Positions 6,516 to 14,171 of a stretch of 29,887 bases of DNA are shown piece by piece. Below the pieces are notes generated by a model. It saw only the letters and a list, made by a program, of their open reading frames with translations. It was not told the origin of the DNA and did no database searches. Source of the stretch: Gemmataceae bacterium (lineage in GTDB: Bacteria > Planctomycetota > Planctomycetia > Gemmatales > Gemmataceae). The stretch lies in NCBI GenBank assembly GCA_020847555.1, contig JADLBT010000010.1, positions 1 to 29,887 on the forward strand. Reading direction: 5' to 3'. The position numbers and the translations under genes were made by a program. Each line of letters opens with the position of its first letter. The stretch's first letter is position 1.

Positions 6516-9110
6516 CTACTTCTTCCTGGCCTGTTTCAGCACCTCTTGCCACCAGTTGCGCACCTTCTGGACGGCGCCCTCGGGTGCCTTGGCCGTCGGG
6601 CCGCCGCGCGGTCGCGGGCGCCCGCCGCGCGGCCCGCCGCCACCGCTGGGAGGCGGGCTCGGGCCGCCCTGGCCGGCGACGGTCTTCTTGGGCAGCATCT
6701 TCCGCTCGGCCAGACCCCAGAGCGAACTGACGATGAAGTACAGACACAGCCCGGCCGCCAGCTTGTAAAACAGGATCCCGATGAAGATCATCATGAACTT
6801 CATCATCGACTGCTGGAACTCCTGCTGCGGATCGGTCGCCGGCGGCGTCATCATCTTTTGCTGCACGATCATCAGGATCAGTGCCCCGACCGGCAGCAGG
6901 TTGAAGAACGGGCCGAGGTAGCCGAGTCCGCCCATGTTGTCCGGGTTGCTGATGATCGGGATTGACTCGCCCCAGTAGATCAGCATGTCCGGCGCCGCCA
7001 GGTTCTTGATCCACAGGAAGCCCGCCAGCCGGAAATGGATGCTCTCCTGCAGGGCGTAATACAGCCCCATGAAGATGGGTAATTGCAGCAGCAGCGGCAG
7101 ACACCCGCCCAGCGGATTGACGCCGTGCTTGCGGTACAGCTCCATCGTTGCCCGGGTGCGCTCCTGCGGGTCGTTCTTGTACTTCTCCTGCAGTTTCTTC
7201 ATCTCCGGCGCCAGCGCCTGCATCCTGATGCTGAGCAGAGCCTGGCGGCGGCTGATGGGAAACATCAGCCCGCGAACGATGATTGTCAGCAGAATGATGG
7301 CGATGCCGTAGTTCGGGACGATGAAGTGGAGCTTGTCCAGCAGCCAGTGCATGAGGCGGGTGAACAGGATGACCAGGTCGGTCCAGAAGATGGCGTTGGC
7401 GAAGCTGCCGATCCAGCCGGGCGAGTGGTAGTCCGTCAGGGTCCGCAGGTGGAGGGTGGACCAGTAGCGCTCGACCAGTTCCGGATCGACCGCCATCGGG
7501 CCGGTGAACTGACCGAGCAGGCTGACCTTCACCGGGCCGTTATAGAGCAGGTACTTGTGGACGACGCGCTGCCCGGGCTGCAGTTCCGCCGGGGTCTGGC
7601 TCGTGACGTTGACCGCGATGTCGGCCAGGTGGGGGCGGACGACGGACCCGGGCCGGACGCCGGTCGCGACCAGGCCGCGGTCGTGCGCGTCGTAGTAGTT
7701 GATGACGACGTTGTCGCCCTTTTTGAGGGTTCGACTCCTGATGCCCTGCCTGGCGGTCTCGAGCAGGATGAATGTCTGCTTCTGCAGCTTGTCCAGCCCG
7801 GCGTCGGTGAACATGGCCTCCATTCGGCCCCTGGCGAGGTCGAAATTGAGGAGTCGGCCGACCCGCTCCTGGCTCTCCAGGGTGGCGCGGGCGTAGGCGA
7901 CCACGTCCTGGGGCGGCACGCCGTCGCCCCCCGGCTTGTTCTGGTCGCTCACGACAATCAGTGACGCGAAGTACTGATTGGCGACGCCGGCGTACTGGAT
8001 GTACGGGAAGTTCTCGCCCGGGCCGCGCAGCGGGACGCGCTCGCCGCCCTTGCGGTTGAGGATGCGCATCTGCGTCTCGTCGAGGTCGCGCCACAGGTGG
8101 CCGCGCTTGGTGACCAGGCCGAGCATCGGCTGCCGGGTGACGCTGGCGTACCACTCGCCCTCGATCGGGATGTGGTGCGCGCCGGTCAGCTGATACCGAA
8201 ACGGCCGCGCCGCGCCGCCCTTGCCGGGCTTGCGGGTGTCCTCAATCGCGACCTCCAGTCCGACATGGTAGTCCTTCGGCCCGAGGGTGTAGGTGCGCAC
8301 GATCTTGAGCCCCGGATACCCGGGGATGCGGTCGTACCACATCGCGACCTCGCGCTTGCCGTCCCTTGTCCCCCGATCCTCGACGTTCCAGACGACATCC
8401 CCGAGGGTCGTCAGCGGGACCGCCCGGGCGGCGGGGCTCTTCTCGTCCGGGTCGCCGGCCGGGTTGCGGTAGTGATAGAACAGGAACGCTGGGCGGATCG
8501 AATCCGGCGGAACAAGGGTGAAGGGTTCGGGCACCCTCTGGCCGTCGGCGGTCGTTTCGAAGGCGGGCCGGCCGAGTTCGGTCGCCGCCTGGAACTTCGG
8601 CAGGACGACGCTCAGGACGCCGCCGCCCTGGGTGGTAAGCTTGACCTGGAGGAAAGAGTCCGGCGGACTCAGGTCAACAACACGATCCTGCGGCTTGACG
8701 CCGAAATCCGCAAGGAGATCGGGCCGGAGGCGCTGCCAGGTGAACAGCGGACCGAAACCCGGCACCCACGGAGAAGCGATCAGCGACGCGACCTGAAGCG
8801 GACGGTCGGCGGAGAGGTTGACACCGGCGTAGCGCTCGGTGACGACCGCCTGCGTCGCCAGCCGCAAGGGGGCGGCGAGACCCATGTCGGCCGGAATTAC
8901 CGCCGCCCAGAGATGGCCCGGCATTTGTCGCTGGGCTGCGCCGGTGAGCTGCCAGACGACTGCCCTGGGCGGCTCCTTCTTCTTGCCGTTTTTGGCCTCC
9001 TCTTTCTCCTTCGCAGGGGGAGGAGGCCAGATCACGTTCTGCAGTAAGCTCCATCCGGTCAGGATGAGAATGCTCAGGACGATGAAAACGATGAGGTTCT
9101 TCTGCTGCAT
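6516..9110 (-). CDS. yidC: YidC/Oxa1 membrane protein insertase
   Basis: 864 aa, clearly longer than the roughly 550 aa of E. coli YidC; long versions are known in Planctomycetes. An N-terminal membrane anchor (about 5-25) precedes a large periplasmic domain (to about 570). The conserved insertase core follows: the first core helix has IIVRGLMFP with Arg613 (the groove arginine equivalent to E. coli R366), the cytoplasmic hairpin with KKLQEKYKNDPQE, then NPLGGCLPLLLQLPIFMGLYYAL, and the later helices ending at LYFIVSSLWGLAERKML. The C-terminal tail (about 795-864) is Pro/Gly/Arg rich and basic, suited to ribosome contact. It inserts and folds inner-membrane proteins, alone or with SecYEG. It is probably a single-gene unit, since a terminator for the next minus-strand gene lies upstream of it. 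Confidence 0.96.
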   Translation of the reverse strand: MQQKNLIVFIVLSILILTGWSLLQNVIWPPPPAKEKEEAKNGKKKEPPRAVVWQLTGAAQRQMPGHLWAAVIPADMGLAAPLRLATQAVVTERYAGVNLSADRPLQVASLIASPWVPGFGPLFTWQRLRPDLLADFGVKPQDRVVDLSPPDSFLQVKLTTQGGGVLSVVLPKFQAATELGRPAFETTADGQRVPEPFTLVPPDSIRPAFLFYHYRNPAGDPDEKSPAARAVPLTTLGDVVWNVEDRGTRDGKREVAMWYDRIPGYPGLKIVRTYTLGPKDYHVGLEVAIEDTRKPGKGGAARPFRYQLTGAHHIPIEGEWYASVTRQPMLGLVTKRGHLWRDLDETQMRILNRKGGERVPLRGPGENFPYIQYAGVANQYFASLIVVSDQNKPGGDGVPPQDVVAYARATLESQERVGRLLNFDLARGRMEAMFTDAGLDKLQKQTFILLETARQGIRSRTLKKGDNVVINYYDAHDRGLVATGVRPGSVVRPHLADIAVNVTSQTPAELQPGQRVVHKYLLYNGPVKVSLLGQFTGPMAVDPELVERYWSTLHLRTLTDYHSPGWIGSFANAIFWTDLVILFTRLMHWLLDKLHFIVPNYGIAIILLTIIVRGLMFPISRRQALLSIRMQALAPEMKKLQEKYKNDPQERTRATMELYRKHGVNPLGGCLPLLLQLPIFMGLYYALQESIHFRLAGFLWIKNLAAPDMLIYWGESIPIISNPDNMGGLGYLGPFFNLLPVGALILMIVQQKMMTPPATDPQQEFQQSMMKFMMIFIGILFYKLAAGLCLYFIVSSLWGLAERKMLPKKTVAGQGGPSPPPSGGGGPRGGRPRPRGGPTAKAPEGAVQKVRNWWQEVLKQARKK

Positions 9111-9195
9111 GATCGGCTGCCGATTCCTGGCCTGGGGCGGTGGACCGGAGGCGACCCGGACCCGTGTCTACAGGTTTAGGATAGCGAACAGGCGT

Positions 9196-9222
9196 GGGGA
9201 GTGGGAGTGGGAGTGGGGAGGG
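9196..9222 (+). other. G-quadruplex-type G-tract run upstream of yidC
   Basis: Five runs of three or more G (GGGG, GGG, GGG, GGGG, GGG) are separated by one or two bases (A or AGT-type spacers). This fits the G3-N1-7 quadruplex pattern on the plus strand, the template strand for yidC. It sits 86-112 nt upstream of the yidC start. A -10-like TATCCT (minus strand, plus 9178-9183) lies just downstream of it, with no recognisable -35. Folding is a prediction only. Confidence 0.4.
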
Positions 9223-9236
9223 AAGGAGGGCGAGTG

Positions 9237-9266
9237 AAAGTCCACGGGCGGCGCGCCGTGGACTTT
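9237..9266 (-). terminator. Terminator of the metallophosphoesterase gene
   Basis: Perfect 11-bp inverted repeat (AAAGTCCACGG at 9237-9247, CCGTGGACTTT at 9256-9266) with an 8-nt GC loop. On the minus strand the stem ends in ACTTT and is 22 nt past the stop of the upstream metallophosphoesterase gene, so it most likely separates that gene from yidC. Confidence 0.65.
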
Positions 9267-9288
9267 GGAGCCTCGCGCCTCCCTGGCT

Positions 9289-10050
9289 TCACCGGCCGTC
9301 GCGCAGCCGGTCGGCGAGGAAGTTGTCCAGGTCGGGGATGTCGTAGATCTTGCGCACGGTCGTGTCGATGTCGTACTCGACCCGGCGGTAGCGGATCGTC
9401 TCGCCGTCGAGCAGGACGTAGCAGGCGCGCCAGTCGCCGTCGCGCGGCTGGCCGACCGAGCCGACGTTGCACAGCGTCTTGCGCCCGTCGAGGCGGTGGA
9501 CGTAGTCGATCTCGTCGGGGGCGTGGAACTGGTACAGATCCTCCTGGGCTCCGGTGACGAAGACGCCCGGAACGTGGGTGTGCCCCTGGAAGCAGTAGCG
9601 TTCGACCATGGCGAAGATGCGGTCCATCTTGCGCTGGTTGTAGATGTCCTCCGGAAAGACGTCCTCGTTGAGCGGGTTGCGGGCCGAGCCGTGGACGAAC
9701 AGGAACCCGTTCTCCCGGACCAGTCGCGGGCGGTCGGCGAGGAACTCCCAGCGCTTCTCGCGGATCGGCCGGTCCTCGCTGGACGTTTCCAGCTGGCCGC
9801 GCGTCCAGAAGATGGCACGCTCGGCCGGCGGGTTGAACCCATCCGGGTCGAACATGGCCCCCTGGTCGTGGTTGCCGAGGAGGACGACCTTGCACTGCAT
9901 CACCAGGTCAATGCACTCGCGCGGGTTGGGTCCGTAGCCGACCACGTCCCCCAGGCAGTAGATCTCGCCGACGTCGTGCTTGCGGATGTCGTCGAGAACG
10001 GCCTGCAAGGCCTCGAGGTTCCCGTGGATATCGCTGATGAGTGCCTTCAA
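9289..10050 (-). CDS. Calcineurin-like metallophosphoesterase
   Basis: About 253 aa from a TTG start at 10050. This start is chosen because the fold begins at once with [10 protein letters not shown] and a GGAG lies about 9 nt upstream; a second TTG two codons earlier is possible, while the GTG at 10206 would add unrelated Pro/Ala-rich sequence. Metal-ligand motifs appear in order: Asp7-x-His9 (SDIHGN), Gly34-Asp35 ([11 protein letters not shown]), Gly59-Asn60-His61-Asp62 (LGNHD) and the late GHTHVPG. This is the layout of the small YfcE/ApaH-like two-metal phosphodiesterases, which cleave phosphodiesters or dinucleoside polyphosphates with Mn or Fe. The natural substrate is not evident. It is served by a promoter about 165 nt upstream whose -10 overlaps a palindrome, so expression may be repressible. 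Confidence 0.87.
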   Translation of the reverse strand: MKALISDIHGNLEALQAVLDDIRKHDVGEIYCLGDVVGYGPNPRECIDLVMQCKVVLLGNHDQGAMFDPDGFNPPAERAIFWTRGQLETSSEDRPIREKRWEFLADRPRLVRENGFLFVHGSARNPLNEDVFPEDIYNQRKMDRIFAMVERYCFQGHTHVPGVFVTGAQEDLYQFHAPDEIDYVHRLDGRKTLCNVGSVGQPRDGDWRACYVLLDGETIRYRRVEYDIDTTVRKIYDIPDLDNFLADRLRDGR

Positions 10051-10212
10051 GGGCAAGATCTCCGGGAGGTGAGAGCAGGCGGGCGGGGTCACCACCGTGC
10101 CGGCCCCCGCGGTACGGGGTGCTGGAGCGGCTGCCTCTTCTCGGGGTCGTGTTACGGGGCAAGGCAGTTGGGATATTCCGGCGTGGGCACCCAAATCCCG
10201 ACGCACCGACTG

Positions 10213-10234
10213 TTACGGAAGTGTACTCCCGTAA
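10213..10234. promoter_or_regulatory. 22-bp operator-like palindrome over the -10
   Basis: The half-sites TTACGG (10213-10218) and CCGTAA (10229-10234) are exact inverted copies, and the middle keeps AGT/ACT symmetry, so 18 of 22 positions are palindromic. The site covers the -10 of the minus-strand promoter. Its length and symmetry are those of an operator bound by a dimeric helix-turn-helix repressor (TetR-like size), but no regulator gene is in the window. Confidence 0.5.
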
Positions 10235-10249
10235 TGGAAAGGGTGTCAA
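10220..10249 (-). promoter_or_regulatory. Sigma-70-type promoter for the metallophosphoesterase gene
   Basis: Reading the minus strand, a perfect -35 TTGACA (plus 10244-10249) is followed after 18 bp by TACACT (plus 10220-10225), a 4/6 match to TATAAT keeping the key A2 and T6. It points at the metallophosphoesterase start at 10050, giving a leader of about 160 nt. Confidence 0.55.
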
Positions 10250-10627
10250 GTAGGGCGGCGCGAAACTGCGGGTTGGGCGGCGCCGGCGGTGGGGTGGTGC
10301 CGGTCCCGACCGGGGCGCCAGAAGGCCGGGAGACGGGGCACCGCGCGCGGCGCGACCGTCCCCCGGCCCTGGGGGCGAGCCTCTTCGTTCCAGCCCCACT
10401 CAGCGAACGATGGTGCCGCGTTGTCCGGAAGGCCCCAGCGGGCCGCGGCACGGGTAGGCGGATCAGGCAGCGAGTCCGGGTGAGCGCCTCTGCCGGGTGC
10501 GCATCACAGGAGCAACAGGAACATCGCTCGAAGGATAGTCTATCGCCCGGAATATACAAGCCGGTGTTCCTGCCCCGGGTACTCCCCGGTTGGGGCGAGC
10601 GCGTGACAACGCCCGGTCACCCGGGAA
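10250..10627. other. Intergenic region, about 380 nt, no supported gene
   Basis: All frames give Pro/Arg/Ala-rich translations without domain character. A short palindrome GATAG-T-CTATC lies at 10534-10544 in a slightly A+T-richer patch. On the minus strand this patch also shows TTGTAT, 16 bp, TATCCT, a weak promoter-like pair pointing toward the metallophosphoesterase. Nothing else was recognised. Confidence 0.4.
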
Positions 10628-10631
10628 ACGA

Positions 10632-10658
10632 CAACGCCACCCGGACAGGGTGGCGTTG
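10632..10658 (-). terminator. Terminator of the small Cys/His secreted protein gene
   Basis: Perfect 11-bp inverted repeat (CAACGCCACCC at 10632-10642, GGGTGGCGTTG at 10648-10658) with a 5-nt loop. On the minus strand it is followed by TCGTTTCCC. It lies 24 nt past the stop of the minus-strand gene at 10683. Confidence 0.7.
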
Positions 10659-10682
10659 CGGGCTCGCGGGAAGCGGTCGCCG

Positions 10683-11039
10683 TTACTGGAGTTTCACGTC
10701 GGTGGCCGAGATGACGTTCTTGCCGTCCTTCTTGGAGACGGTCCCGGTCACGGTGCCGTCCTTGCCGTCCCGGCAGATGGGCTGGTGGAACTTCTTGTGC
10801 GAGGCCGCATCGAAGTAGTAGACCACGGCCTTGTCGCCCTTCTTCGCGACAACCACGGTCTGGCAGGTCTTCGGCCTCTTCAGGTCCGGCTGAGCCGCCT
10901 TGACCGTGTCGTAGTCGCACTTGGCGCAGGTGATCTTGCCCTTGACCGTGACTTCCTTGCCCTTTTCCTGGGCATCGGCGCCACTCCAGAGGCCGACCAG
11001 CAGCGTCAGGCAGAGGAACAGAGCTGCAGGCAGTCGCAT
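10683..11039 (-). CDS. Small secreted Cys/His protein (DUF6370-like)
   Basis: 118 aa. The ATG at 11039 has AAGGGAGGG upstream on the minus strand; the frame extends 14 codons further but without a ribosome site. Residues 1-23 are a signal peptide (cleavage near GADA-QE). The mature part is a small beta-rich domain with a potential metal site: Cys38-x-x-Cys41 (ITCAKCDYD), Cys59, His81, His85 and Cys89 (HQPIC), followed by a C-terminal GTVTGTV strand. It resembles, from memory, the small planctomycete secreted proteins grouped as DUF6370; this assignment is not certain. The arrangement suits zinc or copper binding in the periplasm, but no activity is known. It has its own promoter and terminator, so it is a single-gene unit. 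Confidence 0.8.
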   Translation of the reverse strand: MRLPAALFLCLTLLVGLWSGADAQEKGKEVTVKGKITCAKCDYDTVKAAQPDLKRPKTCQTVVVAKKGDKAVVYYFDAASHKKFHQPICRDGKDGTVTGTVSKKDGKNVISATDVKLQ

Positions 11040-11118
11040 GACAGACCCTCCCTTGGGGGCGGGCGGGAGCTGCCGGGCCACACGCCGGGCGGTTCCCGCC
11101 CCGCACGCCTTGCCTCAG

Positions 11119-11147
11119 AGTATATGCCCCGGCAGGGCCATCCGCAA
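11119..11147 (-). promoter_or_regulatory. Promoter of the small Cys/His secreted protein gene
   Basis: On the minus strand TTGCGG (plus 11142-11147) is followed after exactly 17 bp by TATACT (plus 11119-11124), a 5/6 match to the -10 consensus. The predicted transcript start is about 73 nt upstream of the ATG. It sits in the 189-nt gap between this gene and the divergent phosphatase gene. Confidence 0.55.
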
Positions 11148-11228
11148 CCTGGGGCGCTTGAGCCGGACCGGGTCGGCCGGTAGACTGACGGTGGTTTCCG
11201 AGACCCGTTCCCGATCCCGCGGTGAGCG

Positions 11229-11975
11229 ATGTCCCAGGCCGCCCCGCCGTTGTTCTGCCAGACCCTCGCCGTGCCCAAGGCCGGACACCGCGTCGAGGAG
11301 TACGAGGATGCCGCCGCCGGGGACGTGCGGCGCGGCCGGTTCGCGGTCGCCGACGGGGCGACGGAGAGTTCCTTCGCCGCCCTGTGGGCTCAGCTCCTGG
11401 GCGCCGAGTTCGTCGCCGCGCCCGCCGACGGGTTCGCCCCGTGGTCCGACTGGCTCCCACCGTTGCGGCGGCGCTGGACCGACCAGGTCGGGGCGCGGGC
11501 TCTCCCCTGGTACGCGGAGATGAAGCTGCAGCAGGGCGCGTTCGCCACCTTCCTCGGGGTCGTCGTCCGCGGCGGACGGTGGCAGGCGGTCGCGGTCGGC
11601 GACAGCTGCGCATTCCACGTCCGGGCCGGCCGGCTGGAGAGGACGTTTCCCGTCGCCTGTGCGGCGGAGTTCGGGACCACCCCCTGGCTGATCGGCTCCC
11701 GGGGACCGGGGTGCGAGATGCTCGAGGGCCGAGCCCAGCGTATCGAGGGCGACTGGCGCGCCGGCGACCGCCTGTGGCTGATGACCGACGCCCTCGCTCA
11801 GTGGTTCCTCGAACAGGCCGAGCAGCATGCCCACCCGTGGCAGGAACTGGAGGGCGTTCTGCAGGCCCAGGATCCCGGCCAGGCGCTCGCCGACTGGGTC
11901 GCCGGCCAGCGTAGGGTGCGCCGCCTCCGCAACGACGACGTGACGCTGCTGGTCGTGCAACAGGAGCGGTCGTAG
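11229..11975 (+). CDS. PP2C-like protein serine/threonine phosphatase
   Basis: 248 aa. The ATG at 11229 has only a weak GGTGAG site. PP2C metal and active-site motifs are visible but divergent: Glu26-Asp27 (YEDAA), Asp42-Gly43 (FAVADGATESS), VAVGDSCAF around residue 122-128, LWLMTDALAQW around 182-192 where the usual SDG is TDA, and the terminal NDDVTLLVV near 234-242 with the last metal aspartate. It should be a Mn/Mg-dependent phosphatase that removes phosphate from Ser/Thr of proteins, opposing the many Hanks-type kinases typical of Planctomycetes. The C-terminal half lacks obvious sensor domains. It lies 51 nt before the permease gene on the same strand, so the two are probably co-transcribed. 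Confidence 0.78.
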   Translation: MSQAAPPLFCQTLAVPKAGHRVEEYEDAAAGDVRRGRFAVADGATESSFAALWAQLLGAEFVAAPADGFAPWSDWLPPLRRRWTDQVGARALPWYAEMKLQQGAFATFLGVVVRGGRWQAVAVGDSCAFHVRAGRLERTFPVACAAEFGTTPWLIGSRGPGCEMLEGRAQRIEGDWRAGDRLWLMTDALAQWFLEQAEQHAHPWQELEGVLQAQDPGQALADWVAGQRRVRRLRNDDVTLLVVQQERS

Positions 11976-12026
11976 GGCGAACCCGGGCCGAGGTCGGCCG
12001 ACCGAACGTGTCAACGAGGACCGCGG

Positions 12027-14045
12027 ATGCTTCGCAAACAGCTGTTCGGGACGAAGTCGCTGGAGACGCTGCATGCGGAGATGCAGGGGGAGAACCGCCT
12101 GCGGCGCGTCCTCGGCCCTATCGGGCTGACGTCCCTCGGCATCGGGGCGATCATCGGCGCCGGCATCTTCGTCATGACCGGGCGCGTGGCTGCCCTGGAC
12201 GCCGGGCCGGGCATCCTCCTTTCGTTCACCATCGCGGGCGTCGGCTGCGCCCTGGCCGCCTTCTGCTACGCCGAGTTCGCGTCGATGGCGCCGGTCGCCG
12301 GCAGCGCCTACACCTACGCCTACGCCACCCTGGGCGAGCTGTTCGCGTGGATCATCGGCTGGGATCTGATCCTCGAGTACGCGATGAGCGCCGCCACCGT
12401 CGCGGCGTCGTGGTCGAAGTACCTCAACGAGTTCCTGTACACCGTCTTCGGCTGGCGCATCCCCGAGTACCTGTGCCACGACCCGTTCTCGACCCCGGGA
12501 GCGTGGTTCAACCTGCCGGCAGTACTGATCCTGGCGGCCGTCACCTTCATCCTGGTAATCGGTATCCGGGAGAGCGCTGCGTCGAACACTGCCCTGGTAG
12601 TGCTCAAGGTCGGCGTGGTGCTGTTTGTGATCGTCGTCGGCGTTGGGTACATCGACCCGGCGAACTGGACGAGCATCCCGCCCAGCGAGCGCCGCCAGGC
12701 GGAGGAGCGCGTCGTCCCGGACCTGGCGGCCGCCCACGCGAAGGCCGAGGACCAGCTCCTCGCCGCCGCCCGCGAATGGGTGACGCTCAACGGCAAGCAG
12801 GGCGGCCAGGTCAAGGGCGTTGTCGTCGAGTTGCCGCAGGGCAGCGAGCAGCTCCGGGATCGGGGGATCCCGTTCGACGACCGGGCCGAACAGATCCGCA
12901 GGCAGGCGCTGGCCGTGCTGAAGATCGCCCAGGCGAAGGCGGCCGGCGACCCCGCTCTGCTCAAGCGAGCGCTGAGCGCCTACGCTGCGGACCTGCCGAC
13001 GACGGCGGCGGAAAAGGAGGTGGTGGCCGCGGTAGTGGTCGAGGCGCGTAAGCAGGCGCCGGAGGTGGCGGCGCGCAGCTGGGGCATCCTGGCAACGTTC
13101 GGCGTGGACCGGATCCTGCTGGAGGCGGACGAGGCGGTGCGCAGCCCGTTCTTGCCTTACGGTATCTCCGGCGTCATGCTCGGGGCGGCGCTGGTGTTCT
13201 TCGCGTTCATCGGCTTCGACTCGATCTCGACCCACAGCGAGGAGGCAGTGCGCCCGCAGCGCGACGTGCCGTTCGGCATCATCGCATCGCTGGTCGTCTG
13301 CACCGTCCTGTACATCGCGGTCGCCGCCGTCATCACCGGGATGGAGCGCTACCCGAACATCGACTCGGAGGCGGCCATCGCGTCCGCGTTCCGGCGGCGC
13401 GCCGAGGCGGGCGGGAGCGGCCTGCTGCACGGCGCGGCGGCGCTGATCGCGGCCGGCGCCCTGGCCGGGATGACGAGCGTGCTGCTGATCACGTTCCTCA
13501 GCCAGGCGCGTATCTTCCTGGCGATGGCGCGAGACGGGCTGATGCCGCCGCGCGTCTTTGGGGCGGTCCACGCGCGGTTCCGCACGCCGCATGTCTCGAC
13601 GATCCTGACCGGGGCGATCATGTGCGTGGTGGCCGCGTTCACGCCGATCGCGGCGCTGGAGGAGATGGTCAACATCGGGACGTTGTTCGCGTTCGTGGTG
13701 GTGTGCGCGGCGGTGGGGCTGTTGCGCGTCCGGCGGCCGGACGCGGCGCGGCCGTTCCGCTGTCCGGCGCTGTGGCTGGTGGCTCCGCTCGGCATCCTGG
13801 TGAACATCACCATGATGCTGTTCCTGCCGGTGGATACGTGGCTGCGACTCGTGGTGTGGCTGGCCGTCGGGCTGGTGATCTACTTCAGCTACGGCTACCG
13901 GCGGAGCGTGCTCGGCCGAGAACTGGCCCTGGGGCTGCCGCCCGGGACGTTCGCCGTGCAGGCGGCCGCCGGCGCCGGCGGCCGTGACGGTGAAGGGCCG
14001 GCGGGGCAACCGCACAGCGCGGCACCGACCAGGCCCAAAGCGTAA
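12027..14045 (+). CDS. APC-family amino acid permease with large insert
   Basis: 672 aa. The ATG at 12027 has GAGGA (12016-12020) 6 nt upstream. The first helix carries the family substrate-binding break GIGAIIGAGIF (about 38-48). Further family features are EFASMAPVAGSAYTY near residue 88-102, and FFAFIGFDSISTHSEEA in the sixth helix region, which places it with cationic-amino-acid-type (CAT/YfnA) transporters of the LeuT fold. A CAT transporter is usually around 450-600 aa. Here residues of about 220-375 form a hydrophilic, Ala/Glu/Lys-rich insert, likely helical, between DPANWTS and FLPYGISG, where relatives have only a short loop. By the usual topology this loop faces outside. The last helix is followed by a Gly/Ala-rich tail. 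It should import amino acids by proton symport or exchange; the substrate is not clear. Confidence 0.9.
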   Translation: MLRKQLFGTKSLETLHAEMQGENRLRRVLGPIGLTSLGIGAIIGAGIFVMTGRVAALDAGPGILLSFTIAGVGCALAAFCYAEFASMAPVAGSAYTYAYATLGELFAWIIGWDLILEYAMSAATVAASWSKYLNEFLYTVFGWRIPEYLCHDPFSTPGAWFNLPAVLILAAVTFILVIGIRESAASNTALVVLKVGVVLFVIVVGVGYIDPANWTSIPPSERRQAEERVVPDLAAAHAKAEDQLLAAAREWVTLNGKQGGQVKGVVVELPQGSEQLRDRGIPFDDRAEQIRRQALAVLKIAQAKAAGDPALLKRALSAYAADLPTTAAEKEVVAAVVVEARKQAPEVAARSWGILATFGVDRILLEADEAVRSPFLPYGISGVMLGAALVFFAFIGFDSISTHSEEAVRPQRDVPFGIIASLVVCTVLYIAVAAVITGMERYPNIDSEAAIASAFRRRAEAGGSGLLHGAAALIAAGALAGMTSVLLITFLSQARIFLAMARDGLMPPRVFGAVHARFRTPHVSTILTGAIMCVVAAFTPIAALEEMVNIGTLFAFVVVCAAVGLLRVRRPDAARPFRCPALWLVAPLGILVNITMMLFLPVDTWLRLVVWLAVGLVIYFSYGYRRSVLGRELALGLPPGTFAVQAAAGAGGRDGEGPAGQPHSAAPTRPKA

Positions 14046-14171
14046 GCGCCAATGCAGGGACAGGCGACCTGGTGTGCCAGGGGCTCTGCAAAGCCCACGG
14101 GCCAGCTGGCAGTGGGGCCGGTCCGACTCCACCCTCCCATCGGGCGACCGTATGCCGTGGTGCTGTTCGCC

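Noticed and set aside
10051..10206. Upstream extension of the metallophosphoesterase to GTG at 10206
   Set aside because: The added residues are Pro/Ala-rich and the metallophosphoesterase fold starts directly after the TTG at 10050, which has a GGAG site.
14052..14160. Terminator between the permease and pfaD
   Set aside because: Only 5-6 bp stems (for example CCTGG-TGTG-CCAGG) and no T-run; too weak to call, so read-through from the permease gene remains possible.
14052..14171. Upstream extension of pfaD to the ATG at 14052
   Set aside because: The added 40 residues show no PfaD character and no good ribosome site precedes them; 14172 is preferred, with moderate certainty.
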